Source of the DNA: Burkholderiales bacterium JOSHI_001
GTDB taxonomy: Bacteria > Pseudomonadota > Gammaproteobacteria > Burkholderiales > Burkholderiaceae_C
DNA length: 64,000 nt
Assembly (NCBI GenBank): GCA_000244995.1
Contig: CM001438.1
Location: 2,006,089-2,070,088 of the forward strand
Reading direction: 5' to 3'
In this document: one piece after another, positions 25,502 to 34,613 of the stretch
How the letters are laid out: the number at the start of each line of letters is the position of its first letter
Numbering within the stretch: the stretch's first letter is position 1
The notes under the pieces: model-generated
Told to the model about the DNA's origin: nothing
The model's database searches: none
Seen by the model: the letters and a program-made list of their open reading frames with translations, nothing else
Made by a program: the position numbers and the translations under genes

Positions 25502-25624
25502 CGTTTGAATTAACGCGGGCCCGACAGCTGGCCGGGCATGACCTGGATGGGACGATAACTGAAGTGGCCCAGGAAGGGCAGGCCCGGCCAGCTGTTGGGG
25601 CTCGCGTTGAATGATGGGTTAGGC
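25496..25624 (-). repeat. attC-38 (type B)
   Basis: Left half CGACAGCTGGCC, central ACCTGGATGGG/GGCCCAGGAAGG; right arm AATGATGGG. It carries an F1 insert and closes the reversed DfrB gene. Confidence 0.9.
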
Positions 25625-26074
25625 ACCGCTCTTGCCGAAGCGAGCGTTTGGCCGGGCCTTTGTGGAACTCGCCTGCGGTGGTTGCCAAGAAGAGATGGGC
25701 GCCGAAGTACCGCCTCGCGGCCAGGCCAGCCAGCTTGCGGGCCGCAAACCGCCTTCGGCATTGGCTGCGAAGCAGCCGATGCAGTGGGGAAGGCTGGTTG
25801 GCACAACGGGCCAAGCAGCCGCACGGCCTTGCCGAAAGTGGCCGAAGCGCGCGGTGTTGCAACTTGCGGCTTGGTGTTTGGCAACTTCTCTTCTTGCCAA
25901 GATCGCGGTGCCAATGTCCGCGCTTAACCAGGACTGATGCATGCCTTGCGCCTTGGCTGCGGCTTGCCGCAACTTCCTCGTGCCATTTGAGCCATCCGTG
26001 TTCTCGGAGGTGACCCGCATTGTCCTTGCGGTGGTGGCATTGCGATGCGGACTAGGCATGTTGGCTTTCGCGGT
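25625..26074 (-). ncRNA. F1 structured ORF-less cassette insert
   Basis: Hairpin 25792-25820 (GGCTG/CAGCC, TTGGCAC/GGGCCAA, one mismatch). The GGCTGC/GCAGCC hairpin has GAA loop. A minus-strand frame of 146 codons (from 26059) ends KSGA at the attC core, as in the copy at 56407. Confidence 0.52.
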
Positions 26075-26203
26075 GCCTAACGTTCGAGGTAAGGCGGGCC
26101 CTACAGCGGAGCGCGTAAGGCCCGGCAGGGACGATGATAACTTTGGCCCAGCCGGGCCTTACGTGCGCAGCTGTTGGGGCTCGCCTTGACCGAGGGGTTA
26201 GGC
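26075..26203 (-). repeat. attC-39 (type A)
   Basis: Apical arms CCGGCAGGG/CCCAGCCGG. It supplies the stop of the CoiA-like gene. Confidence 0.92.
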
Positions 26204-26953
26204 CTCGATACTCGGTGCACCGTGAGTTTGCAAAAACTCAATCTTGCCGATTCTGCGAACACAATAGGTCTGATCTCCGGAAATGCGTTGAAGTTCATAA
26301 AGATCATCCATGCCAAAGTCTATAAATACAGGTCGATTTGACTGCAGCCAGGTCGTTCGCGGTCTAGTCCACTTGAAGAAATGATGGCCGCGGTAGGCTT
26401 GCTTGATTTGCCATTCATACTTTTCTCGTTCATATGCACTGATGTATCGAAGGCCTGGATGCGCAGGGGAAGCGGGCCAGAACTGACCTCCGTCTTCGTT
26501 GAATTTGAGTTGACTAAAGATGTCTGCATCCGGTGGTGGAAGTGGATAGGAATAAACGCGAAATCTATCTTTGAAGTCCCGTCCATCGACGATCCAGATA
26601 AGGTTCTGGTAGAAGATTTCGCGAGCGTTGCGCTCTTCCACTGCAATAGCCGAGTGCTGCAGTTCGATGACTGTTCCGGCCGATGTCCTAACGTCGGCGA
26701 TGTGGCGTTCGCCAGATTGACTATCTTGATGCACAACTTCGCGCCAAGATTCGGGGAACAAGTTCTTCCACGTTCGGTGCCATTCCGACTCACGCTCCCA
26801 CCATGGATCACAGTCCTCGCGCCTCACGTGAGACCAGTGCCAGATCTTGATCGTTCCGCACTTTGCCAAGGTTTCTGAGCCGCATAGGCAGCAAGTGCCG
26901 CGTAGTCCTGGCCTTGGCAATGTGCGAACTGAATCAACGAGCGCATACTGCAT
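26198..26953 (-). CDS. CoiA-like PD-(D/E)XK nuclease-domain protein
   Basis: A 251-residue protein. Motifs in order: CCLCG and HWSH (partial zinc-binding segment, residues 21-42), ESEWHRTWK with a candidate catalytic Glu (residues 55-63), HIADVR (Asp87), then IELQHS (E97-x-Q99), the PD-(D/E)XK pattern of competence protein CoiA. CoiA proteins act in DNA uptake or recombination; in cassettes a defence role is also possible. It ends PSIEA with the TAA in attC-39. Confidence 0.75.
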   Translation of the reverse strand: MQYALVDSVRTLPRPGLRGTCCLCGSETLAKCGTIKIWHWSHVRREDCDPWWERESEWHRTWKNLFPESWREVVHQDSQSGERHIADVRTSAGTVIELQHSAIAVEERNAREIFYQNLIWIVDGRDFKDRFRVYSYPLPPPDADIFSQLKFNEDGGQFWPASPAHPGLRYISAYEREKYEWQIKQAYRGHHFFKWTRPRTTWLQSNRPVFIDFGMDDLYELQRISGDQTYCVRRIGKIEFLQTHGAPSIEA

Positions 26954-26967
26954 GCTGTGTCTTCGAG

Positions 26968-27096
26968 GCCTAACGTTCGAGGTAAGGCGGGCCCTACAGC
27001 GGAGCGCGTAAGGCCCGGCAGGGACGATGATAATTTTGGCCCAGCCGGGCCTTACGTGCGCAGCTGTTGGGGCTCGCCTTGACCGAGGGGTTAGGC
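26968..27096 (-). repeat. attC-40 (type A)
   Basis: Apical arms CCGGCAGGG/CCCAGCCGG with GATAATTTTGG. It is the site of the exported protein 27104-27565. Confidence 0.92.
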
Positions 27097-27103
27097 CTCA
27101 CTG

Positions 27104-27565
27104 CTACTCAATTGAGGCAAGCAACTCGCGGCTAGCACCAATTCGCTTTAGCAACCGGCGGGTCACCGCCTCAAATTCCGGAAACAATATCCCGACAGCA
27201 ACGCACAAGCTTCGCAAATCTTCATTGGGCCGCGACTGATGATCGCTCAAAGCCAAGGACAGCTTTGCGAGCTCAGCGCTTTCTGCCCTGAATTCTGATG
27301 TGTTGAACAAGGCGGCTTGAACTTCGGCAATCCGAGCTGCTGACCATCCTTTGGCGTGTGCCCTCTTTTCAATCGCCTCCTTGTAGCTGTCAATTGCTCC
27401 GCTGAGTTCAACCGCAAGCTCTATAGCGGCGTCGAAGGCCTTCGAAGCATATTGTTCGATTGCTTCTGGTGAGCTACAGCTCAAGGCGTGGGCCGGTGGG
27501 ATTCCAGTTAGAAAGAACGTGGTGAGCAGGCAGATATGCCTGGCGCTAAATGGAATTCTTAACAT
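27104..27565 (-). CDS. Exported helical protein, unknown function
   Basis: Start ATG 27565 (MLRIPFSARHICLL), 153 residues. An N-terminal signal peptide (ICLLTTFFLTGIPPAHA) is followed by an entirely helical mature domain rich in Ala, Glu and Leu, with three cysteines. The family is not recognised. It is presumably periplasmic. Confidence 0.6.
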   Translation of the reverse strand: MLRIPFSARHICLLTTFFLTGIPPAHALSCSSPEAIEQYASKAFDAAIELAVELSGAIDSYKEAIEKRAHAKGWSAARIAEVQAALFNTSEFRAESAELAKLSLALSDHQSRPNEDLRSLCVAVGILFPEFEAVTRRLLKRIGASRELLASIE

Positions 27566-27598
27566 TGCAGCGAACTTCCGTAACGGTGAAATCGTGAG

Positions 27599-27727
27599 GC
27601 CTAACGTTCGAGGTAAGGCGGGCCCTACAGCGGAGCGTGTAAGCCCCGCGCAGGACGATGATGAATTTGGCCTGCGCGGGGCTTGCACGCGCAGCTGTTG
27701 GGGCTCGCCTTGACCGAGGGGTTAGGC
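27599..27727 (-). repeat. attC-41 (type A)
   Basis: Apical arms CCCCGCGCAGG/CCTGCGCGGGG with GATGATGAATTTGG. It supplies the stop of gene 27722-28177. Confidence 0.92.
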
Positions 27728-28177
27728 ATCGCGTTCGGCCATGAAGCGCGCAAAGAGCGGGTTTACTGGCAACCGAAGTCTCAAGGTCAGTCGGTCATAG
27801 TTCGAAATGGCAAAGTCAATCATGATTCTTGCTTCGGATTTCGGATCGAAGAGTACGTGATGATCTCCCTGGCCTCGCCGGTGCTTTGTGGAGTTCTTGG
27901 GCCAGTTCATCAAGTCAGCAATCTCTTGTTCAATCTTCTTCCTGGGGGTCTGATCAACTCGCGTAGCGAATTCGATTGCGGCCCGATGGATGTCGTCGTA
28001 TGCGGTTCTTCGTGGCTTTCCGTCGGCCCCGAGTTCTTCGCGAACGTAGACAGCGAGAATCTCCTCTGCCGCGCCCGCAAGATGCAGAGCTGCGAAGTAC
28101 GAGTCTCCGGCAAAGTACATCTGGACTGCTCTGTCTAGCAGCTCAACTGCTACTTGGTGCTTGGGAGTGGGGGTCAC
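27722..28177 (-). CDS. Small helical protein, possibly HEPN-related
   Basis: No ATG precedes the conserved region, so GTG 28177 (VTPTPKHQVAVELL) is the likely start, 151 residues. The segment YFAALHLAGAAEEILAVYV and the later NWPKNSTKH resemble a family of small helical proteins with a HEPN-like look, but no clear R-x4-6-H motif is present. It ends AERDA with the TAA in attC-41. Function unknown. Confidence 0.5.
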   Translation of the reverse strand: MTPTPKHQVAVELLDRAVQMYFAGDSYFAALHLAGAAEEILAVYVREELGADGKPRRTAYDDIHRAAIEFATRVDQTPRKKIEQEIADLMNWPKNSTKHRRGQGDHHVLFDPKSEARIMIDFAISNYDRLTLRLRLPVNPLFARFMAERDA

Positions 28178-28191
28178 GGTGCGTTTGCGAT

Positions 28192-28320
28192 GCCTAACGT
28201 TTGAATTAACGCGGGCCCGACAGCTGGCCGGGCATGACATGACTGCGACGATAGCTGATTTGGCGCAGGCAGGGCAGGCCCGGCCAGCTGTTGGGGCTCG
28301 CGTTGAATGAAGGGTTAGGC
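28192..28320 (-). repeat. attC-42 (type B)
   Basis: Type B with CGACAGCTGGCC/GGCCAGCTG. It carries an F1 insert. Confidence 0.9.
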
Positions 28321-28775
28321 ACCGCCTGACCGAAGCGAGCGTTTGGCCGGGACTTTGTGGGACTCGCTTGCGGTGGTTGCCTGGAAGCGATGAACGGCGA
28401 AGTAGCGCCCCGAGGCCGTGCCAGCCAGCCGACGACCCGAAGCCCGCCCCGGGCATGGGCTGCGGAGCAGCCGATGCAGTAGGGAAGGCTGTTTGGCACA
28501 ACGTGCCAAGCAGCCGCACGGCCTGGCCCACCGTAGCCGAAGTGCCTGGTGGTGCAACTTGCCGTTTGGTGTTTGGCAATTTCTCCTCTTGCCACATTTT
28601 CGGCGCAAACGACTGCGTCCAAGCTGTGCTGAAGCGTGCCTTGTGTCTTGGCTGCGGATATCTGCAGCCTCCTCGACGAAGCGGAACCGGTCTTGCGCCC
28701 CGCGTTGGCATGCAATTGCATTTGGTATGCAGCGATTGCATTGCGACGCCGTGGGCGCATGCTGGTTTTCGCGGT
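28321..28775 (-). ncRNA. F1 structured ORF-less cassette insert
   Basis: Hairpin 28487-28515 (GGCTG/CAGCC, TTGGCAC/GTGCCAA, loop AAC) has T opposite G at the internal mismatch. The first hairpin is GGCTGC/GCAGCC with GGA loop. The middle part is diverged. Confidence 0.55.
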
Positions 28776-28904
28776 GCCTAACGTTTGAATTAACGCGGGC
28801 CCTACGGGTGGCCGGGCGTGAACTGGCTGGGAGGATAAGCGAAGTGGCCCAGGCAGGGCACGACCGGCCAGCCGTTGGGGCTCGCGTTGAATGAAGGGTT
28901 AGGC
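28776..28904 (-). repeat. attC-43 (type B)
   Basis: Type B with CTACGGGTGGCC and GAACTGGCTGGGAGG. It carries an F2 insert split by IS481-type copy 2. Confidence 0.9.
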
Positions 28905-28913
28905 CAGGAGGTG

Positions 28914-30220
28914 GGTACGGACCGGGTTGATGGGTGACACTTTAGTCTGGGTTGATAGGTAACACACCGATGGACGATGGACTCCTTGAAGGAGGAGTCC
29001 GATGCCTTGGAGTGAGACCACGACCATGGATGCGAAGGTGGCATTTATTCTGGATTGGAAGAGCCAGAAATACCAGGTGACGGAGCTGTGCGCGAGGTAC
29101 GGCGTGAGCCGCAAGACGGCGTACAAGTGGATCAACCGGTACCTTGAAGACGGGCCGGACGGGCTGTGGGACCGCAGCCATGCACCCAGGCGTTCGCCAC
29201 ACCGCACAAGCGCGCAGGTGGAGCAAGCGATCGTGCAGCAGAGGCTGCGGCATCCGAGCTGGGGCCCGAAGAAGCTGATCTGGACGCTGCAGCGCTGGCA
29301 ACCGGAGCTGGAACTGCCCAGCCTGGGGACGGTGGCAGAGATCCTGAAGCGCAACGACCTGGTGCTGGCCAAGAGAAGGCCCAGAGCGGTGGGCCACCCC
29401 GGGCGGCCGAGCATGGCGGTGAGCAAGCCCAACGACAGTTGGAGCATCGACTTCAAGGGGCAGTTCAGGACGGGCGACGGCAAGTACCTGTACCCGCTGA
29501 CGGTGACGGACAACCACAGCCGCTACCTGCTGGCGTGCCAGGGGCTGCCGGGCACGTTGCTGGAGCCCACGCAGGCGGTACTGAGCCGGGTGTTCAAGGA
29601 GCATGGGCTGCCCAGCCGGATGAGAAGCGACAACGGGGTGCCATTCGCGGCGTACACGCTGGGAAGGTTGAGTCGGCTGTCGGTGTGGCTGTTGAAGCTG
29701 GGGTGATGCCGGAACTGATCGAGCCGGGCAAGCCCCAGCAGAATGGGCGGCACGAGAGGATGCACAGGACGCTGAAGGACGAGACGTTGAAGCCGCCGGG
29801 GGCCAACGCTGGAGTGCAGCAGAGGAAGTTCAACAGCTGGCGACAAGAATTCAACCAGGACAGGCCGCACGAGGCCCACGACGGGTTGACACCGGCGGAC
29901 GTGCATGTGAACTCGACGAGGCAAATGCCCAGCAAGCTGCTGCAGCCCGAGTACCCTGACCGATTCGAGGTTCGCTACGTCAGCGCCAACGGCGGAATTC
30001 GATGGCGCAAGAAGTGGCTGAATGTGAGCAGCGTTCTGATTGGAGAACACGTGGGCTTGGAAGAAGTTGACGACGGCAAGTGGGACGTCTACTTCGCCAA
30101 CTACAGGCTGGGAACATTGAATGAACGCTTCATGAGAATTGAGGATGTCCTCGGTAAACTGAAGCGCCGCGTGTAACCCATCAACCCGGACTATCTGTCA
30201 CCCATCATCCCGACTGCTCA
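28914..30220 (+). mobile_element. IS481-family insertion sequence, copy 2
   Basis: 1307 bp flanked by GGTG repeats (28910-28913, 30221-30224), 9 nt after the attC-43 core. One G shorter than copy 1 in the transposase gene. Confidence 0.92.
29002..30176 (+). pseudogene. IS481-family transposase, frameshifted
   Basis: The gene is identical to the other copies until WLLKLG, where a G5 run (present at 11732 in copy 1) is G4 at about 29700-29703. The first part ends after 234 codons. The rest continues in another frame (VMPELIEPGK to LKRRV). The break falls between the second and third catalytic acidic residues, so this copy depends on transposase from elsewhere. Confidence 0.88.
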
Positions 30221-30462
30221 GGTGAACGGAGGCACGGTGATTGCAGAGGCTGGACGGGGCGCACGACAGGGCGCCTGGACCGCGCCTGCAAGCTGATGCA
30301 ACGAAGAACGCCTCGGGCATGAGCTGCGCAGCAGCCGATGCAGAGGGAGTGTTGTTTGGCGCAACGCGCCAAGCAACCGCTCGGTACCGGCAGGAAAACC
30401 CATGCGAGTTGCAGCGCAGCCTTGCGTTGGGATGGTTGCAGTACCGTGCCTTCGCATGCTGG
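30221..30462 (-). ncRNA. F2 structured insert (right part, IS-split)
   Basis: Continues the insert begun at 28905-28913. Hairpin 30351-30377 (GTTG/CAAC, TTGGCGC/GCGCCAA, loop AAC). The preceding hairpin is AGCTGC/GCAGCC with one mismatch. No gene. Confidence 0.55.
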
Positions 30463-30591
30463 GCCTAACGTTCGAGGTAAGGCGGGCCCTACAGCGGAGC
30501 GTGTAAGCCCCACGCAGGACGATGTTGAATTTGGCCTGCGTGGGGCTTACACGCGCAGCTGTTGGGGCTCGCCTTGACCGAGGTGTTAGGC
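30463..30591 (-). repeat. attC-44 (type A)
   Basis: Apical arms CCCCACGCAGG/CCTGCGTGGGG (compensated C-G to A-T relative to the CGCGCAGG form); right arm GAGGTGTTAGGC. It is the site of a GNAT cassette. Confidence 0.92.
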
Positions 30592-30597
30592 CGCACT

Positions 30598-31056
30598 CTA
30601 CGACAGCTGAAGCTCCATAAACAAGCTGTGCGGGTCTTCCTTGTAGCTAGCAAACGGACCTGACTCCTGGAAGCCCGCACTCCGGTAAAGCTGCTGAGCA
30701 GGCAGGAATGCTGGATGCGTGCCCGTTTCCAGGCTGAGGAAGCGATAGCCGCGCTGCCTGGCGGTATCGATGATGCGGGTGAGCACCGCTTTTCCCGCAC
30801 CGCGCCCACGCAGCTTTGCCGGTGTGCGCATGGATTTGATTTCTCCATGATCTGCGGAGAGCTCCTTCAGTGCACCGCACCCAAGCAATTGGTGGTTGTC
30901 CCAAACGGTCCAGAAGGTAATGTCTGGTGACTTCAGCTTGGACAGGTCCAAGGCGAAGACCTGCTCAGGTGGGCTCAGCTCATACATGTTTGCCAAGTGC
31001 TCGCTCAGCAACTCGTGAATTTCAGGACGGGACAGATCGTCGACTTCGATTCGCAT
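30598..31056 (-). CDS. GNAT-family N-acetyltransferase
   Basis: 152 residues. ITFWTVWDNHQLLGCGALK and EIKSMRTPAKLRGRGAGKAVL form the acceptor strand and acetyl-CoA loop (R-G-R-G-A-G), followed by AQQLYRSAGFQESGPF, typical of motif B. It resembles the ElaA/YjgM-like group acting on small molecules. The stop is 7 nt from the attC-44 core. Confidence 0.85.
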   Translation of the reverse strand: MRIEVDDLSRPEIHELLSEHLANMYELSPPEQVFALDLSKLKSPDITFWTVWDNHQLLGCGALKELSADHGEIKSMRTPAKLRGRGAGKAVLTRIIDTARQRGYRFLSLETGTHPAFLPAQQLYRSAGFQESGPFASYKEDPHSLFMELQLS

Positions 31057-31078
31057 GATGCGGTGGGTGTTTCGTGCG

Positions 31079-31207
31079 GCCTAACGTTCGAGGTAAGGCG
31101 GGCCCTACAGCGGAGCGCGTAAGGCCCGGCAGGGACGATGATAACTTTGGCCCAGCCGGGCCTTACGTGCGTAGCTGTTGGGGCTCGCCTTGACCGAGGG
31201 GTTAGGC
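31079..31207 (-). repeat. attC-45 (type A)
   Basis: Apical arms CCGGCAGGG/CCCAGCCGG. It belongs to the cassette with the reversed gene 31334-31618. Confidence 0.92.
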
Positions 31208-31333
31208 GACACCTCTCTTGCCGCATGCGCGACGCTGCGGCGGCCCTCGTTGAGCCAGGACATTACCTGCCAGGTAGTAGCTCTTTGGCTGGGTGCCAGT
31301 GACACTAAGGCACATTTACCTGGGAACCCGAAC

Positions 31334-31618
31334 ATGCAACGTGGGATCTTGGTTCTAGCCATCGCCGCCTTTGGTGCCTTGACCGCAGTAGCCGTTTGGC
31401 AACATGGTTTCGTTGGCATATTTGCATGGCAACTGCAGAACTCTGCCGGTTTGCAAGTGCTTTGCGATCTGATCTTGGCACTCTGCCTTGTGTTGATTTG
31501 GCTATGGCGTGACGCCAAGAGCAGCGGCCGGAACCCGATGCCTTGGGTCGTTTTCACGCTGGTCGCGGGATCATTCGGCCCGCTCCTTTATCTGCTGACC
31601 CAACCGAAGCGGTCTTAG
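31334..31618 (+). CDS. DUF2834-like small membrane protein (reversed cassette gene)
   Basis: 94 residues from ATG 31334, with three hydrophobic helices. The segment DLILALCLVLIWLWRDAKSSG and the C-terminal GSFGPLLYLL resemble DUF2834 proteins. It is on the plus strand, against the cassette orientation, with 126 nt upstream that could hold its own promoter. Unlike other reversed genes, its stop (31616-31618) is not supplied by an attC core. An upstream frame from 31178 is attC read-through. Confidence 0.6.
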   Translation: MQRGILVLAIAAFGALTAVAVWQHGFVGIFAWQLQNSAGLQVLCDLILALCLVLIWLWRDAKSSGRNPMPWVVFTLVAGSFGPLLYLLTQPKRS

Positions 31619-31663
31619 CTACTTCTCCGTTGGTTGAATGTGCTGCTGCCTGGGCCACGTGTC

Positions 31664-31792
31664 GCCTAACGTTTGAATTAACGCGGGCCCGACAGCTGGC
31701 CGGGCATGACATTACTGCGACGATAGCTGATTTGGCGCAGGCAGGGCAGGCCCGGCCAGCTGTTGGGGCTCGCGTTGAATGAAGGGTTAGGC
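31664..31792 (-). repeat. attC-46 (type B)
   Basis: Type B with CGACAGCTGGCC; GACATTACTG variant. It carries an F1 insert split by IS481-type copy 3. Confidence 0.9.
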
Positions 31793-31800
31793 ACCGCCAT

Positions 31801-33108
31801 GGTACGGACCGGGTTGATGGGTGACACTTTAGTCTGGGTTGATAGGTAACACACCGATGGACGATGGACTCCTTGAAGGAGGAGTCCGATGCCTTGGAGT
31901 GAGACCACGACCATGGATGCGAAGGTGGCATTTATTCTGGATTGGAAGAGCCAGAAATACCAGGTGACGGAGCTGTGCGCGAGGTACGGCGTGAGCCGCA
32001 AGACGGCGTACAAGTGGATCAACCGGTACCTTGAAGACGGGCCGGACGGGCTGTGGGACCGCAGCCATGCACCCAGGCGTTCGCCACACCGCACAAGCGC
32101 GCAGGTGGAGCAAGCGATCGTGCAGCAGAGGCTGCGGCATCCGAGCTGGGGCCCGAAGAAGCTGATCTGGACGCTGCAGCGCTGGCAACCGGAGCTGGAA
32201 CTGCCCAGCCTGGGGACGGTGGCAGAGATCCTGAAGCGCAACGACCTGGTGCTGGCCAAGAGAAGGCCCAGAGCGGTGGGCCACCCCGGGCGGCCGAGCA
32301 TGGCGGTGAGCAAGCCCAACGACAGTTGGAGCATCGACTTCAAGGGGCAGTTCAGGACGGGCGACGGCAAGTACCTGTACCCGCTGACGGTGACGGACAA
32401 CCACAGCCGCTACCTGCTGGCGTGCCAGGGGCTGCCGGGCACGTTGCTGGAGCCCACGCAGGCGGTACTGAGCCGGGTGTTCAAGGAGCATGGGCTGCCC
32501 AGCCGGATGAGAAGCGACAACGGGGTGCCATTCGCGGCGTACACGCTGGGAAGGTTGAGTCGGCTGTCGGTGTGGCTGTTGAAGCTGGGGGTGATGCCGG
32601 AACTGATCGAGCCGGGCAAGCCCCAGCAGAATGGGCGGCACGAGAGGATGCACAGGACGCTGAAGGACGAGACGTTGAAGCCGCCGGGGGCCAACGCTGG
32701 AGTGCAGCAGAGGAAGTTCAACAGCTGGCGACAAGAATTCAACCAGGACAGGCCGCACGAGGCCCACGACGGGTTGACACCGGCGGACGTGCATGTGAAC
32801 TCGACGAGGCAAATGCCCAGCAAGCTGCTGCAGCCCGAGTACCCTGACCGATTCGAGGTTCGCTACGTCAGCGCCAACGGCGGAATTCGATGGCGCAAGA
32901 AGTGGCTGAATGTGAGCAGCGTTCTGATTGGAGAACACGTGGGCTTGGAAGAAGTTGACGACGGCAAGTGGGACGTCTACTTCGCCAACTACAGGCTGGG
33001 AACATTGAATGAACGCTTCATGAGAATTGAGGATGTCCTCGGTAAACTGAAGCGCCGCGTGTAACCCATCAACCCGGACTATCTGTCACCCATCATCCCG
33101 ACTGCTCA
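31801..33108 (+). mobile_element. IS481-family insertion sequence, copy 3
   Basis: 1308 bp by homology to copy 1. The flanking repeat is CATG if the first G is counted with the target (31798-31801 and 33109-33112), or CAT otherwise. It interrupts an F1 insert nearly identical to 9679-10128, so the uninterrupted site is known. Confidence 0.92.
31889..33064 (+). CDS. IS481-family transposase
   Basis: 391 residues, identical to the copy 1 transposase with the G5 run and all three catalytic segments (WSIDFKG, RSDNGVPF, HERMHRTLKDE) intact. With copy 1 it is a likely source of active enzyme for the frameshifted copy 2. Confidence 0.93.
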   Translation: MPWSETTTMDAKVAFILDWKSQKYQVTELCARYGVSRKTAYKWINRYLEDGPDGLWDRSHAPRRSPHRTSAQVEQAIVQQRLRHPSWGPKKLIWTLQRWQPELELPSLGTVAEILKRNDLVLAKRRPRAVGHPGRPSMAVSKPNDSWSIDFKGQFRTGDGKYLYPLTVTDNHSRYLLACQGLPGTLLEPTQAVLSRVFKEHGLPSRMRSDNGVPFAAYTLGRLSRLSVWLLKLGVMPELIEPGKPQQNGRHERMHRTLKDETLKPPGANAGVQQRKFNSWRQEFNQDRPHEAHDGLTPADVHVNSTRQMPSKLLQPEYPDRFEVRYVSANGGIRWRKKWLNVSSVLIGEHVGLEEVDDGKWDVYFANYRLGTLNERFMRIEDVLGKLKRRV

Positions 33109-33553
33109 CATGCCGAAGCGAGCGTTTGGGCCGGGCCTTTGTGGGACTCGCCTGCGGTGGTTGCCAAGAAGAGATGGGCACCGAAGTACCGCCCCGCGGC
33201 CATGCCAGCCAGCTTGCGGGCCGCAAACCGCCTCGGGCATGGGCTGCGAAGCAGCAGATGCAGCAGGGAAGGCTGGTTGGCACAACGGGCCAAGCAGCCG
33301 CACGGCCTGGCCCGGTGGGGCCGAAACCCTCGGTGGTGCAACTTGCGGCACGGTGTTTGGCAATTTCCCTTCTTGCCAAGGCCTCGGTGCCAAAGGCCCC
33401 GCCTAAGCTGGGATGAAGCCCGCCTTGTGTTTCGGCTGCGGCTTGCCGCAGTCTCCTCTGGCCTATTGCGCTGACCGCGTTCTCGGAGGTGACTTGCATC
33501 TTCCTTGCGGTGGTGGCCTTGCGACGCAGCCTCGGCATGCTTGCTTTCGCGGT
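33109..33553 (-). ncRNA. F1 structured insert (right part, IS-split)
   Basis: Continues from 31793-31800. Hairpin 33271-33299. Differs from 9679-10128 at only a few bases, so this is a recent cassette duplication into which the IS then inserted. Confidence 0.55.
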
Positions 33554-33682
33554 GCCTAACGTTCGAGGTAAGGCGGGCCCTACAGCGGAGCGTGTAAGGC
33601 CCGGGACGGACGATGATAACTTTGGCCGTTCCGGGCCTTGCACGCGCAGCTGTTGGGGCTCGCCTTGACCGAGGGGTTAGGC
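33554..33682 (-). repeat. attC-47 (type A)
   Basis: Apical arms CCCGGGACGG/CCGTTCCGGG. It is the site of gene 33696-34433. Confidence 0.92.
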
Positions 33683-33695
33683 CGCACTGAGCCGC

Positions 33696-34433
33696 CTAGG
33701 ACAACAGACCGGATGCGGCCTCCCAGGCTTTGTGCCCCAATTGCGCGATTTTCTCTGCTTTGAGCGCTGCATCTGCGGCACCATTTACCTGCTTCCATAG
33801 CTTTCCAAGGCGGGACATTTCTTCGCTTTGCTTGGATGCTTGAACCGTATCCTTCAATTCAACGATCTCGCCTAGCGCAGTTCTGCCTGCCTCGCGAAGT
33901 GCGCGAGCTCCAAATACCTTGTACTGTGCTAGAGCCTTAGCGATAAGCTGCAGGTGATGATCAATTAGACGCCGTAGCGCCTCTGGCAAGTCTGAATGCT
34001 CCATGGAAGAAGCGAGCTCCGCCGCCATGTCGGAAATGCGTTGGAACTCTTGATCACTGATTGCATTTTCCTCGTCGGGCAACAATTCGTTGAGGAATGC
34101 CACAGACAAGAGAACGTCGGCGGTTAGGTTGCCACGCGAGCCATCCCATGGTGATGAAAGGATCAACGGTGAGAGTAGGGACCGAATCCTAGCGAGCGAA
34201 CCTTCGTACAGGTGAGGGCTGATCGTGGCGGTCTTTGCCTGCACTTGAAGTAGTTGGAGCTCAATATGCAGCCAGTTCAGCCGCTCCGACACAAGCTCTG
34301 CAGTTTCCGAGTGGTCACTTCCCTTGACGGCGAACACTTCAGCCCACATTTCCCAGATCGCCTTGTTCGGATGACCTGATGCGGCGCTTAGAAGCGCATG
34401 GATTCGAGAAGCGGAGTTGATGTTCTTGTACAT
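33696..34433 (-). CDS. Hypothetical helical protein, 245 residues
   Basis: A soluble, almost entirely helical protein with an aromatic N-terminal part (KAIWEMWAEVF, ERLNWLHIELQLLQ) and an alpha-helical C-terminus (RLGKLWKQVNGAADAALKAE, WEAASGLLS). No cysteine cluster, signal peptide or catalytic motif is recognised. The size and all-alpha look fit the helical accessory proteins found beside defence genes, but no partner is present in the cassette. Confidence 0.55.
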   Translation of the reverse strand: MYKNINSASRIHALLSAASGHPNKAIWEMWAEVFAVKGSDHSETAELVSERLNWLHIELQLLQVQAKTATISPHLYEGSLARIRSLLSPLILSSPWDGSRGNLTADVLLSVAFLNELLPDEENAISDQEFQRISDMAAELASSMEHSDLPEALRRLIDHHLQLIAKALAQYKVFGARALREAGRTALGEIVELKDTVQASKQSEEMSRLGKLWKQVNGAADAALKAEKIAQLGHKAWEAASGLLS

Positions 34434-34460
34434 ATTGGTGCAGGAAGATGGTGTTGTGCG

Positions 34461-34589
34461 GCCTAACGTTCGAGGTAAGGCGGGCCCTGCAGCGGAGCGC
34501 GTAAGGCCCGGCTGGGACGATGATAACTTTGGCCCAGCCGGGCCTTGCGTGCGCAGCTGTTGGGGCTCGCCTTGACCGAGGGGTTAGGC
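34461..34589 (-). repeat. attC-48 (type A)
   Basis: Apical arms CCGGCTGGG/CCCAGCCGG, fully paired; CCTGCAGCG at the base. It is the site of a GNAT cassette. Confidence 0.92.
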
Positions 34590-34613
34590 ACCAGCCTTTG
34601 GCGCAACCCGAGA

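Noticed and set aside
25619..26059. 146-codon minus-strand frame of F1 ending at the attC core
   Set aside because: Kept open in several copies and in cassette orientation, so not impossible. It is not open to the end in others (for example 19887-20343), has odd composition and no recognised fold. The hairpin covariation argues for a structural role. Recorded as an alternative only.
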